Source: JALONO01 sp038209965
GTDB lineage: Bacteria; Bacteroidota; Bacteroidia; Cytophagales; Thermoflexibacteraceae
DNA: 43,973 nt
Reading direction: 5' to 3'
NCBI GenBank assembly: GCA_038209965.1
Contig: JBBQXF010000028.1
Coordinates: forward strand, 1-43,973
Shown: in pieces, positions 8,793 through 15,379 of the stretch
Layout of the letters: every line of letters starts with the position of its first letter
Position numbering within the stretch: the stretch's first letter is position 1
The notes under the pieces: generated by a model
What the model was told of the DNA's origin: nothing
Seen by the model: the letters and a program-made list of their open reading frames with translations, nothing else
The model's database searches: none
Made by a program: the position numbers and the translations under genes

Positions 8793-9779
8793 CTAAAGCA
8801 ATTTTTTGATCAATTGCTCGACACTCATTCCTTCGGCCTCGGCCTTGAAATTGCGTACAATGCGGTGGCGCAATACGGGCACAGCCACGGCCCGCACGTC
8901 TTCAATATCGGGCGAGTATTTGCCGTTGATGATGGCATTGCACTTGGCACCCAGCACCAAATATTGGGAAGCCCTCGGGCCTGCACCCCACTCTAAATAG
9001 TCATTGGCCAGCGCCGATCCCATTTCTTTGCCTGGGCGGGTTTTGTGCACCAACTTGACCGCATACTCCACCACATTGTCGGCGATGGGGACCCGGCGCA
9101 CCAACTCCTGAAACTGCCTGATCTGCGGGCCGTTGAGAACATGATCAACGGGCGTGCGTTTGTCCGAAGTGGTGCTTTTGACAATTTCCACCTCTGATTG
9201 GTAAGAGGGATAGTCCAGCCAGATATTGAACATGAACCGGTCCAATTGGGCTTCGGGCAACGGGTAAGTGCCTTCTTGCTCGATCGGGTTTTGGGTGGCC
9301 AGTACGAAAAATGGCCGTTCCAAGGCATGAAACTGTCCGGCAATGGTGACCGAATATTCCTGCATGGCTTCCAGCAGGGCCGCTTGGGTTTTGGGCGGGG
9401 TGCGGTTGATCTCATCGGCTAGGATTACGTTGGCAAAAATCGGCCCCCGGATAAACCGGAAATTGCGATCTTGATCCATCGTTTCCGAACCCAAAATGTC
9501 GGAGGGCATTAGATCGGGGGTAAACTGGATCCGGCTAAAATCCAAATCCAGCGCTTTTGACAAGGTCTGGATCAATGAAGTTTTGGCCAAGCCCGGCACA
9601 CCCACCAATAGACAGTGGCCCTGACAAAAAATCGCGGTTATCAGCAACCGCACTACTTCATCCTGACCAATAATTACTTTGCCAATTTCCTGGTTGAGTT
9701 TTTTACAGGCTGCGAACATAGCATCCGCCGCTTCTACATCCGACTTGAATGCCGGGGGGGGTACAGATTGTGTCGTCAT
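8793..9779 (-). CDS. MoxR family AAA+ ATPase
   Basis: MoxR ATPases act as chaperone-like remodelling factors, usually with DUF58 and vWA partners. The 328-residue product has Walker A GVPGLAKTS (60-68), where the usual glycine before KT is alanine as in most MoxR proteins, and Walker B ILADEINR (119-126). PPKTQAALLEAMQE and LATQNPIEQEGTYPLPEAQLDRF follow as expected for sensor 1 and the arginine region. The ATG at 9779 is preferred. The frame could be opened at a GTG at 9908, but the extra 43 residues are unlike the family. The likely partner DUF58 gene is 1.9 kb away at 6031-6915 on the other strand. Confidence 0.95.
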   Translation of the reverse strand: MTTQSVPPPAFKSDVEAADAMFAACKKLNQEIGKVIIGQDEVVRLLITAIFCQGHCLLVGVPGLAKTSLIQTLSKALDLDFSRIQFTPDLMPSDILGSETMDQDRNFRFIRGPIFANVILADEINRTPPKTQAALLEAMQEYSVTIAGQFHALERPFFVLATQNPIEQEGTYPLPEAQLDRFMFNIWLDYPSYQSEVEIVKSTTSDKRTPVDHVLNGPQIRQFQELVRRVPIADNVVEYAVKLVHKTRPGKEMGSALANDYLEWGAGPRASQYLVLGAKCNAIINGKYSPDIEDVRAVAVPVLRHRIVRNFKAEAEGMSVEQLIKKLL

Positions 9780-9811
9780 CAGATAGTTTGGGATCCCCAA
9801 ATGTCGTTTGG

Positions 9812-9819
9812 CAAAAATA
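9812..9819 (-). promoter_or_regulatory. Bacteroidota-type -7 box (TATTTTTG on the minus strand)
   Basis: Matches TAnnTTTG, 32 bp upstream of the moxR ATG at 9779. No -33 TTTG at canonical spacing was found. It supports the ATG at 9779 over the GTG at 9908. Confidence 0.35.
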
Positions 9820-9981
9820 TACCATCTCTGGCTATGATCGGCTAATTTGCCAAAATTGGGCTGGGAAACAGGGGTGATAGTGTTAACAATTCTTAAACTG
9901 AGATTCACCCAACGACCACACCAAGGCTAATCAGCACTTGGCCAATCGTTGGGTAGCTAAAACGGCAAGGTGTGGCCGTAC

Positions 9982-11058
9982 CTACATTCTGGCATATAGT
10001 TTCTTAATGTCAGCGTGGGTGATTTTATTTTTCCAATCTGGCCCCAGGGCGTGGTTCCACATGTGGGTGAGGGCCAAGGCTACGTCAGCCATTTTATCCA
10101 TTTGGGCTTCGGTCCAGTCTTTGGCCAATTGTTGGGGGATAAATATTTCGTGCTTTTGCACCATTTGACGGAACTCGCGCACGCCCTCGGGATAAAAATC
10201 GTCCAATTGGTCAAAAATAATACAGTTGGCAAAGCAGTGGCGCGTCCCGAACACATAAGACAGCCCATAAGATAGCGCATGGCACACGCCCACTTCGGAA
10301 TAGGTGAGGCTGAGGCCGCCAAATAGGGAGGCCACCATCAATTTCTCGTCCATTTCGGAGTTTTGGCCACTTTCTGGGCCCAGGTATACTTCCCGGCACA
10401 AATCCATTGCTTTGTAGCCATACGCCTCGCTGTACGTGTTTTTAAGATGGCCGGTCATTGATTCCACGCAATGGATGTAGGTGTCCATACCAGTGTAGAA
10501 CCATTGGTTGCGGGGCACGGTGGCGATCAGTGCCGGGTCAAGCACTATCTGGTCAAAAACCGTCCAGTCGCACTTGAGGCCCAATTTCTTTTCCGGCCCG
10601 GTCAGCACGGCGGTCATGGACACCTCCGCGCCCGTGCCCGAGATCGTGGGCACGCCCACATGGTAAACGCCCGGCTTTTTGATCAAGTTCAATCCTTGGT
10701 AGCGCGTGGACGAGCCTTCGCTGGTCAGCATCAGGGCCACGGCCTTGGCAATGTCCATAACGCTGCCGCCGCCAATGCCCACTACCGCCACGGGCAAACC
10801 CTTGGCCAAGATCTGGTCGCGGAGGGCATCTACCTGCTGGGTGGTGGGCTCGTGCTCATCCACGTCCACGAGCAGCAATAGATCACCTTCGTGGGCGGGC
10901 ACCCGGCCTTGTAGTTCCTGCCCGGCAAAGTAGTTGTCGAGCAAAAAAACGACAAAAGAGGCGTTATCCGTCCGTTTTTCGGCCAAGATACTGTCTAATT
11001 GATCAAAACTCCCCCGGCCAAAAACGGTTTTGGCCACCGATTTAAAATTTTTGAACAT
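9982..11058 (-). CDS. kdnB: KdnB-like metal-dependent alcohol dehydrogenase (3-deoxy-D-manno-octulosonate 8-oxidase)
   Basis: KdnB oxidises C8 of Kdo to the aldehyde, which KdnA then aminates to give Kdo8N. The 358-residue product belongs to the iron-containing alcohol dehydrogenase superfamily. GGGSVMD (97-102) binds the cofactor, and the metal ligands are Asp192 and His196 (MDTYIHCVES), His260 (VGVCHALSYGL) and His274 (GTRHCFANC). Features recalled from Shewanella KdnB are conserved: FKNFKxVxKxVFGRGSF at the start, PTTQQVDAL, GSSTRYQG, VPTISGTGAEVS, TVFDQIVLDP and YPEGVREFR. The ATG at 11058 was chosen over a TTG two codons upstream. The partner kdnA-like gene is 7 kb away at 1826-3034. A different alcohol dehydrogenase function is possible but less likely with both genes present. 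Confidence 0.78.
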   Translation of the reverse strand: MFKNFKSVAKTVFGRGSFDQLDSILAEKRTDNASFVVFLLDNYFAGQELQGRVPAHEGDLLLLVDVDEHEPTTQQVDALRDQILAKGLPVAVVGIGGGSVMDIAKAVALMLTSEGSSTRYQGLNLIKKPGVYHVGVPTISGTGAEVSMTAVLTGPEKKLGLKCDWTVFDQIVLDPALIATVPRNQWFYTGMDTYIHCVESMTGHLKNTYSEAYGYKAMDLCREVYLGPESGQNSEMDEKLMVASLFGGLSLTYSEVGVCHALSYGLSYVFGTRHCFANCIIFDQLDDFYPEGVREFRQMVQKHEIFIPQQLAKDWTEAQMDKMADVALALTHMWNHALGPDWKNKITHADIKKLYARM

Positions 11059-11155
11059 TCGCAAAAAAGCTTAGATGAAACAGAAGGCAAATTTATGTCA
11101 AGAATAAAACGGATCACTCCAATTTTTCCTAAATTGCTGGACTAACACTTGACTT

Positions 11156-11935
11156 ATGCAGGCCATTACCATTCACCAATTGCAACAAAACCCCCAATCT
11201 TTTGTGTCGGCTGCCCAACAGGGCGAACAGATCCTGGTGCTGGACGGGGACAAAGTGGTCGCCCAATTGATCGCCTACCCGCAACCGGCCAATGCCAGCC
11301 CCGGGGATCCATCGCCGGCCACCCCCCCGGCCAAAGAAGCCGCCAGCCAGCCGGCTTCGCCCACGGATCGTTTTGGCCAATACTTTAATGCCAAGGATGT
11401 GGCGACAGCACTCGAGGGGTTGGCCCAGATAGAAGCCGCCCTGATCATGATCAAGAAAGACCATGAGTCGCTGCTCCAGAAAGCCCGCGACTGGGAAAAC
11501 CGGGCCATTGTGCTGATGAAGGAGGGCCGGACTGGTGAAAAACCCATGGAAGAAGTGAATGCGGTGGTCATGGAAGTATTGACCGAGCAGGAAACGACCA
11601 CCAAACAAGCCGATCAGAAACTGCGCGAAATCTCCGAACTAGAATATTTGAAGGCCCAGTTACAAGCCCAGGCCGACCGCCTGCGCGAACTGAAAGCCAG
11701 CTATCGCCGCCGGATTGTGGAGATGCCCGACTCTTCGGAAACCCTGTCCATGCTTGAGCGGATGAAAGCCAAAATCACCCAGAAAGAAATCCTCAGTGGC
11801 CTCTACCAAGAGGAAGCCGCCAAACGCCAAGCGGATGAACTTTTGGAGCAAAAAGTCAACGATATCCTCGGCTTGCAAAAGCAGAAAGATCAAGCAGCCC
11901 TCGAGGCACTCAAAGCTAAGTTGGGCCTGAAATAG
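11156..11935 (+). CDS. Coiled-coil protein with N-terminal Phd/YefM-like segment
   Basis: No known gene is recognised over the full 259 residues. Residues 1-41 (ITIHQLQQNPQSF, then GEQILVLDGDKVVAQLIAY) resemble the DNA-binding and dimerisation segment of Phd/YefM antitoxins. A proline- and alanine-rich linker follows (about 42-70). Residues about 80-259 are highly charged and helical, with long heptad-like runs, and end in LEALKAKLGLK. The helical part has some of the look of PspA/IM30 proteins, but that is only an impression. No toxin gene is next to it: flanks are the kdnB-like gene (divergent) and a DUF6090 protein (convergent). Confidence 0.6.
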   Translation: MQAITIHQLQQNPQSFVSAAQQGEQILVLDGDKVVAQLIAYPQPANASPGDPSPATPPAKEAASQPASPTDRFGQYFNAKDVATALEGLAQIEAALIMIKKDHESLLQKARDWENRAIVLMKEGRTGEKPMEEVNAVVMEVLTEQETTTKQADQKLREISELEYLKAQLQAQADRLRELKASYRRRIVEMPDSSETLSMLERMKAKITQKEILSGLYQEEAAKRQADELLEQKVNDILGLQKQKDQAALEALKAKLGLK

Positions 11936-12005
11936 GCTGGGGGTGCAGCCCGCCCAACCTGCGAGCAACTGGTTAAAAGTAGCTAAAGAGCTGTGCTTTG
12001 GGCCG

Positions 12006-12806
12006 TTAGTAGTCGCCGTGCAATTTCTTTTCCTGAATCCGCTTTTGGATAGCCTCGCATTTGGCTTGGGCCTCTTTGAAATACTGGAGGGTGGCCGTGT
12101 GGTTGACAATCATTTGTTGTAAATAGTTGGTGAACTGGACACTGAACAAATTATCGGGATCGAAGGCTCGGAATTCCACCAAATCGTAACTGGCCATTAC
12201 CAACGGCTCGATTTTGGTGCGCAGGTCGTCCAGAATAATTTCCTCCCGAACGCGCAACTGCCCGTATTGAAATTCATAAAGGTAAATCAAGTCGCCTTTG
12301 AGCTGAAAATCTTTGATCAGGTTCACCTGGCCGCCCTGTTTGACCGACTCGTAGGTGGTATTGGCTGAGTAGAAAAATCGGTTTTCCAGAATTGTCTTTT
12401 GGATCAGTTCATCAATCATGGCCAACTGGGAGGTGTCGTTGCTTTTGAGCAGCCCCACCAGCCCGATCAATTCCGCCATTTTTTGATTGGCCATGCTGTC
12501 GCCCGCCCTCAAATTGATCAAATCGGTGGCCAGATCGGTTTCCAGCCCGTTCAAAAACTCAAGTAACTGTTTCTTTTCGCGCCGCGACTCGGCATAGTTG
12601 TTCATCCCAAAACCTGCGATAACCCCCAGCATCACGACCAAAAGCTCAATGGAATAGACCAAAAAATAGACCCGGGTCCTGCGTCCGGGTCGCGGCATCC
12701 GCACCATGCGCTTCATGCCGCGAATCTTGCGTATAAGGCCGCCTATGCGCAATTGGCTGTATTGTTGACGTTTTTCTTCTATTTCTTCTGCTAGCAATGG
12801 TTCCAT
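12006..12806 (-). CDS. DUF6090-like single-pass membrane protein
   Basis: The product of 266 residues has a basic N-terminal stretch (RKIRGMKRMVRMPRPGRR), one transmembrane helix (YSIELLVVMLGVIAGFGMNNY) and a mostly helical remainder containing EFLNGLETDLATDL. The helix followed by an NN-x-E-x-R-like turn and the LxxLxxDL pattern is typical of Bacteroidota proteins annotated DUF6090, whose function is unknown. An in-frame ATG at 12851 would add 15 residues (MCRGCLSDKYTKFAL), and the start at 12806 was preferred because it opens directly into the charged helix. It probably sits in the inner membrane with the C-terminal part in the periplasm. Confidence 0.72.
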   Translation of the reverse strand: MEPLLAEEIEEKRQQYSQLRIGGLIRKIRGMKRMVRMPRPGRRTRVYFLVYSIELLVVMLGVIAGFGMNNYAESRREKKQLLEFLNGLETDLATDLINLRAGDSMANQKMAELIGLVGLLKSNDTSQLAMIDELIQKTILENRFFYSANTTYESVKQGGQVNLIKDFQLKGDLIYLYEFQYGQLRVREEIILDDLRTKIEPLVMASYDLVEFRAFDPDNLFSVQFTNYLQQMIVNHTATLQYFKEAQAKCEAIQKRIQEKKLHGDY

Positions 12807-12921
12807 AAGGGCGAATTTCGTATATTTATCCGAAAGACAACCTCTGCACATTCAGGGTTGCGTTTGTTAATTTATTTACGAATTATAGGGGCCTAATTCA
12901 TCACTTATGGAGGAAGAGATC

Positions 12922-13272
12922 ATGCGCATCTCATTTATTTTTACGTCAGCCGGGATGACTGTTATTTTTCACCGGCTAAGCCTCACACTTCTTTTGGGCT
13001 TTATCTCGTTGACCCTCCGGGCAGAAGATACCTTTGTTGAGGAATTTTCTTGGCCAACGATTTGTCTATCGGATGATGAACCATTTATCTGCAAAAATCT
13101 ACTCCTGTTTGAAGAAATAGTCACTACGCCACACTGGCAAATAGCTTGCCAGTTGGCCCAGCCAGTTGCCAAATCCAGCCAACTGATCAACCCCCGAAAA
13201 GGTTACTGTAAGGCTGAAGGTGATGAACCGCTTCCAATCAAGCACCCAATGGCTGCTCGAGTTCAGCAATAA
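12922..13272 (+). CDS. Small hypothetical protein with signal-peptide-like N-terminus, possibly a gene remnant
   Basis: I do not recognise this 116-residue frame. It is listed because a GGAGG at 12909-12913 lies 8 bp before the ATG at 12922, unusual in this window, and the N-terminus is signal-peptide-like (VIFHRLSLTLLLGFISLTLRA). After about residue 70 the sequence becomes proline- and lysine-rich and not protein-like. It could be the 5' end of a decayed secreted or sensor protein whose 3' end survives at 13362-13457. An ATG at 12907 is also in frame. Confidence 0.3.
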   Translation: MRISFIFTSAGMTVIFHRLSLTLLLGFISLTLRAEDTFVEEFSWPTICLSDDEPFICKNLLLFEEIVTTPHWQIACQLAQPVAKSSQLINPRKGYCKAEGDEPLPIKHPMAARVQQ

Positions 13273-13361
13273 ACTCAATGTCAATTTGATCCATCCCTGT
13301 TGGCGACTGCCCGATCAAACCGCGGTGCACCGGCGAGCGGGCACCTACCGTCCCGACCGCA

Positions 13362-13457
13362 GCCCAAGTGGATGCCCTCCAAGGGCGCATTGATCTGGCA
13401 AGTAAACTGGATCAAGGGAGCACCTTCAAGATATATTTGCCCCATACTATCCAGTAA
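13362..13457 (+). pseudogene. Remnant of a sensor histidine kinase C-terminus
   Basis: In one frame the sequence reads AQVDALQGRIDLASKLDQGS, then TFKIYLPHTIQ and a stop. This matches the end of a histidine-kinase HATPase domain, where GGxIxVxSxxGxGSTFxIxLP is standard. A possible N-box piece (NLIH, about 13283-13294) is upstream in another frame. There is no continuous frame joining them, so the gene has decayed by frameshifts or deletions. The product would not be functional. Confidence 0.5.
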
Positions 13458-13481
13458 AAGGGAGAATTTGCCGGGTTGATT

Positions 13482-13489
13482 TATCTTTG
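13482..13489 (+). promoter_or_regulatory. Bacteroidota-type -7 box (TATCTTTG)
   Basis: Matches TAnnTTTG, 67 bp before the E2 start codon. A TTTG is 11 bp upstream, too close for a canonical -33 element. Confidence 0.35.
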
Positions 13490-13556
13490 CCCCAGTTGAT
13501 CAATGCGTACCGGCAGTAGGGCGGGTAGGCAAAATATCCATTAAACGACACTCAAA

Positions 13557-14891
13557 ATGGCTCTGGTAGATATGGTGATGCCCAAAATGGGCGAAAGCGT
13601 CATGGAGGGGACTATCCTGAACTGGCTCAAAAAACCGGGCGATCCCATTGGGCAGGACGAACCGGTGCTGGAAGTGGCCACCGACAAAGTGGACACCGAG
13701 ATCCCGGCCACCCACGCAGGGGTATTGCAGGAGATATTGGCCCAAGTGGGCGAGGTGGTGCAAGTGGGCCGGGTGATTGCCCGGATCGCTACCGGCCAAA
13801 CCAATGGCACTACCCCCACGCCGGAAGAAACACCCGTGGCCAAGGCCGAAGCACTGGTGGCCGAAGCCATTGCCCTGACCGCCCCGGCCCAACTGCTGGC
13901 CGAAGCCGAAGTGGGACGGTTCTATTCCCCGCTGGTGCTCAACATCGCCCGCTCGGAGAGCATTCCCATGACCGAACTGGATCGGGTGGCGGGCACCGGC
14001 AAAGATGGCCGACTGACCAAGACCGACCTACTAAATTACCTTCAAACCCGGACCCAACTCCCCCCAATGGCGCCGGTGGAGGAAATTATTCCCCAGCCCA
14101 AACCACAAGTCCAGCCAGAAGCACGCCCCATAGCGGCCGAAACCCCAACGGAGAGCGTTAAACCCGCCGTTTCGTACAGCGGCCAAGCCGATTTGATCCA
14201 AATGGATCGGATGCGCAAAATGATTGCCCAGCGCATGGTGGATTCCAAACGAATTTCGCCCCACGTCACGTCGTTTGTCGAGGCTGACATGACCAATGTG
14301 GTCCAGTGGCGCAATGCCAACGTGCGCCCATTCAAGGAGCGGGAAGGCCAAAACCTTACTTATACCCCGATTTTTATTTGGGCGGTGGCCAAAGCCCTGC
14401 GCGATTTCCCAATGGTCAACTCCTCGGTGGACGGGGATACCATCATTGTCAAAAAAGACATCAATGTGGGGCTGGCCGTGGCCCTGCCCACTGGCAACCT
14501 GATTGTGCCCGTGATCAAAAATGCCGACCAGCTCAACCTCGTCGGGCTAACCTATAAAGTAAACGATCTGGCCAAACGCGCCCGGGAAAACAAGCTTACC
14601 CCCGACGAACTATCGGGCGGGACTTACACCGTGTCCAATATCGGATCTTTTGGCAATGTAATGGGCACTCCCATTATTTTGCAGCCGCAAGTAGCCATTT
14701 TGTCGCTTGGAGCCATCCAGAAAAAGCCCGCCGTGATTGAAACCGAAATGGGCGACCTGATCGGGATCCGCCACCTGATGTTCCTTTCCCACTCGTATGA
14801 TCACCGGATAGTGGACGGGGCACTCGGCGGGATGTTTGTCCGCAAGGTGGCCGATTACTTGGAGCAATTTGATCCCAAAACCAAGATCTAG
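13557..14891 (+). CDS. 2-oxo acid dehydrogenase E2 (dihydrolipoyl acyltransferase)
   Basis: Core acyltransferase of a 2-oxo acid dehydrogenase complex, passing the acyl group from lipoyl-lysine to CoA. The 444-residue product has one lipoyl domain (residues 3-77; lipoylated Lys44 in EVATDKVDT), a proline/alanine linker, and an E1/E3-binding domain (about 121-160: YSPLVLNIARSE, GTGKDGRLTKTD). A second linker leads to the catalytic domain, ending in HSYDHRIVDGALGG with His416 and Asp420. Its single lipoyl domain and E3-binding sequence are compatible with a branched-chain or 2-oxoglutarate type E2, and which one cannot be settled here. No E1 or E3 gene is adjacent. Flanks are decayed genes, so it is transcribed alone. 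Confidence 0.95.
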   Translation: MALVDMVMPKMGESVMEGTILNWLKKPGDPIGQDEPVLEVATDKVDTEIPATHAGVLQEILAQVGEVVQVGRVIARIATGQTNGTTPTPEETPVAKAEALVAEAIALTAPAQLLAEAEVGRFYSPLVLNIARSESIPMTELDRVAGTGKDGRLTKTDLLNYLQTRTQLPPMAPVEEIIPQPKPQVQPEARPIAAETPTESVKPAVSYSGQADLIQMDRMRKMIAQRMVDSKRISPHVTSFVEADMTNVVQWRNANVRPFKEREGQNLTYTPIFIWAVAKALRDFPMVNSSVDGDTIIVKKDINVGLAVALPTGNLIVPVIKNADQLNLVGLTYKVNDLAKRARENKLTPDELSGGTYTVSNIGSFGNVMGTPIILQPQVAILSLGAIQKKPAVIETEMGDLIGIRHLMFLSHSYDHRIVDGALGGMFVRKVADYLEQFDPKTKI

Positions 14892-14934
14892 CGCACCTAA
14901 CCAAATGTATGGAAGGGGTGCAGCAACTTGCATT

Positions 14935-15112
14935 GGGATCACCTTCCACCCTGGCCAATCCTACAAGCGCAGCAGCAACGGGGCTAACCGAGTGGATTCG
15001 TGAACGTGGCTGGTGCAGCTACACGTAGGTCTATCGCATGGCGAATCACCATTACGACTCGCCCACCGTTCGCGACGGCATCTTGGGTTTCCGCTTGGTC
15101 ATCGCCCCGCAG
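14935..15112 (+). pseudogene. Decayed formylglycine-generating enzyme (FGE/SUMF1)-like domain, C-terminal piece
   Basis: Two frames carry consecutive pieces of an FGE-sulfatase-like C-terminus. Frame 1 (14935-15000) reads SYKRSSNGANRV, which fits the GSNRVxRGGSW region. Frame 2 continues with RGWCSYT, a TAG at 15026, then VYRMANHHYDSPTVRDGILG and FRLV, matching the usual CRVAxRxxxxPxxRxxxxGFRLV end. The frameshift and in-frame stop show it is not functional. The upstream part of the domain is missing, replaced by the end of the E2 gene 43 bp away. Family identification rests on motif memory only. Confidence 0.6.
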
Positions 15113-15237
15113 TTCTATCTATTTTATTTGACCATTGGTACGAGCAAAAAAGAAAAAAGCAATGCATTGTTTTATTGGAATAGGCAAAGGAAAAACGCAA
15201 ATTACATTTGCCCTCAGACGATGATAAGTAAGCTTAA

Positions 15238-15285
15238 ATTCCAGTGATAAATGCAACAACAAGCTGTTGCATTTATCACTGGAAT
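15238..15285. repeat. Long perfect inverted repeat (21-bp arms, 6-nt loop)
   Basis: Arms 15238-15258 and 15265-15285 are perfect complements. There is no T-run after the stem on either strand, so it is not a typical intrinsic terminator. It lies between convergent genes, next to two smaller hairpins at 15307-15350. It could be a small mobile-element relic, a site for a DNA-binding protein, or a factor-aided terminator. Confidence 0.85.
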
Positions 15286-15306
15286 CCACCAAGTGAAGAA
15301 CCAAAG

Positions 15307-15350
15307 ATTCGCATGAATGCGAATGTACTTGTAGTATCGCATAAATGCGA
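15307..15350. repeat. Two adjacent small hairpins with GCAT/ATGC cores, followed by GTAC and GTAG
   Basis: First hairpin: ATTCGCAT / GA / ATGCGAAT (15307-15324), directly followed by GTAC (15325-15328). Second: TCGCAT / AA / ATGCGA (15337-15350), followed after 2 nt by GTAG. The hairpin plus GTAC layout is like that at 1578-1755 and 24187-24212. Confidence 0.7.
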
Positions 15351-15379
15351 ATGTAGTTAAGTGAAAAACAAATGCCGCG

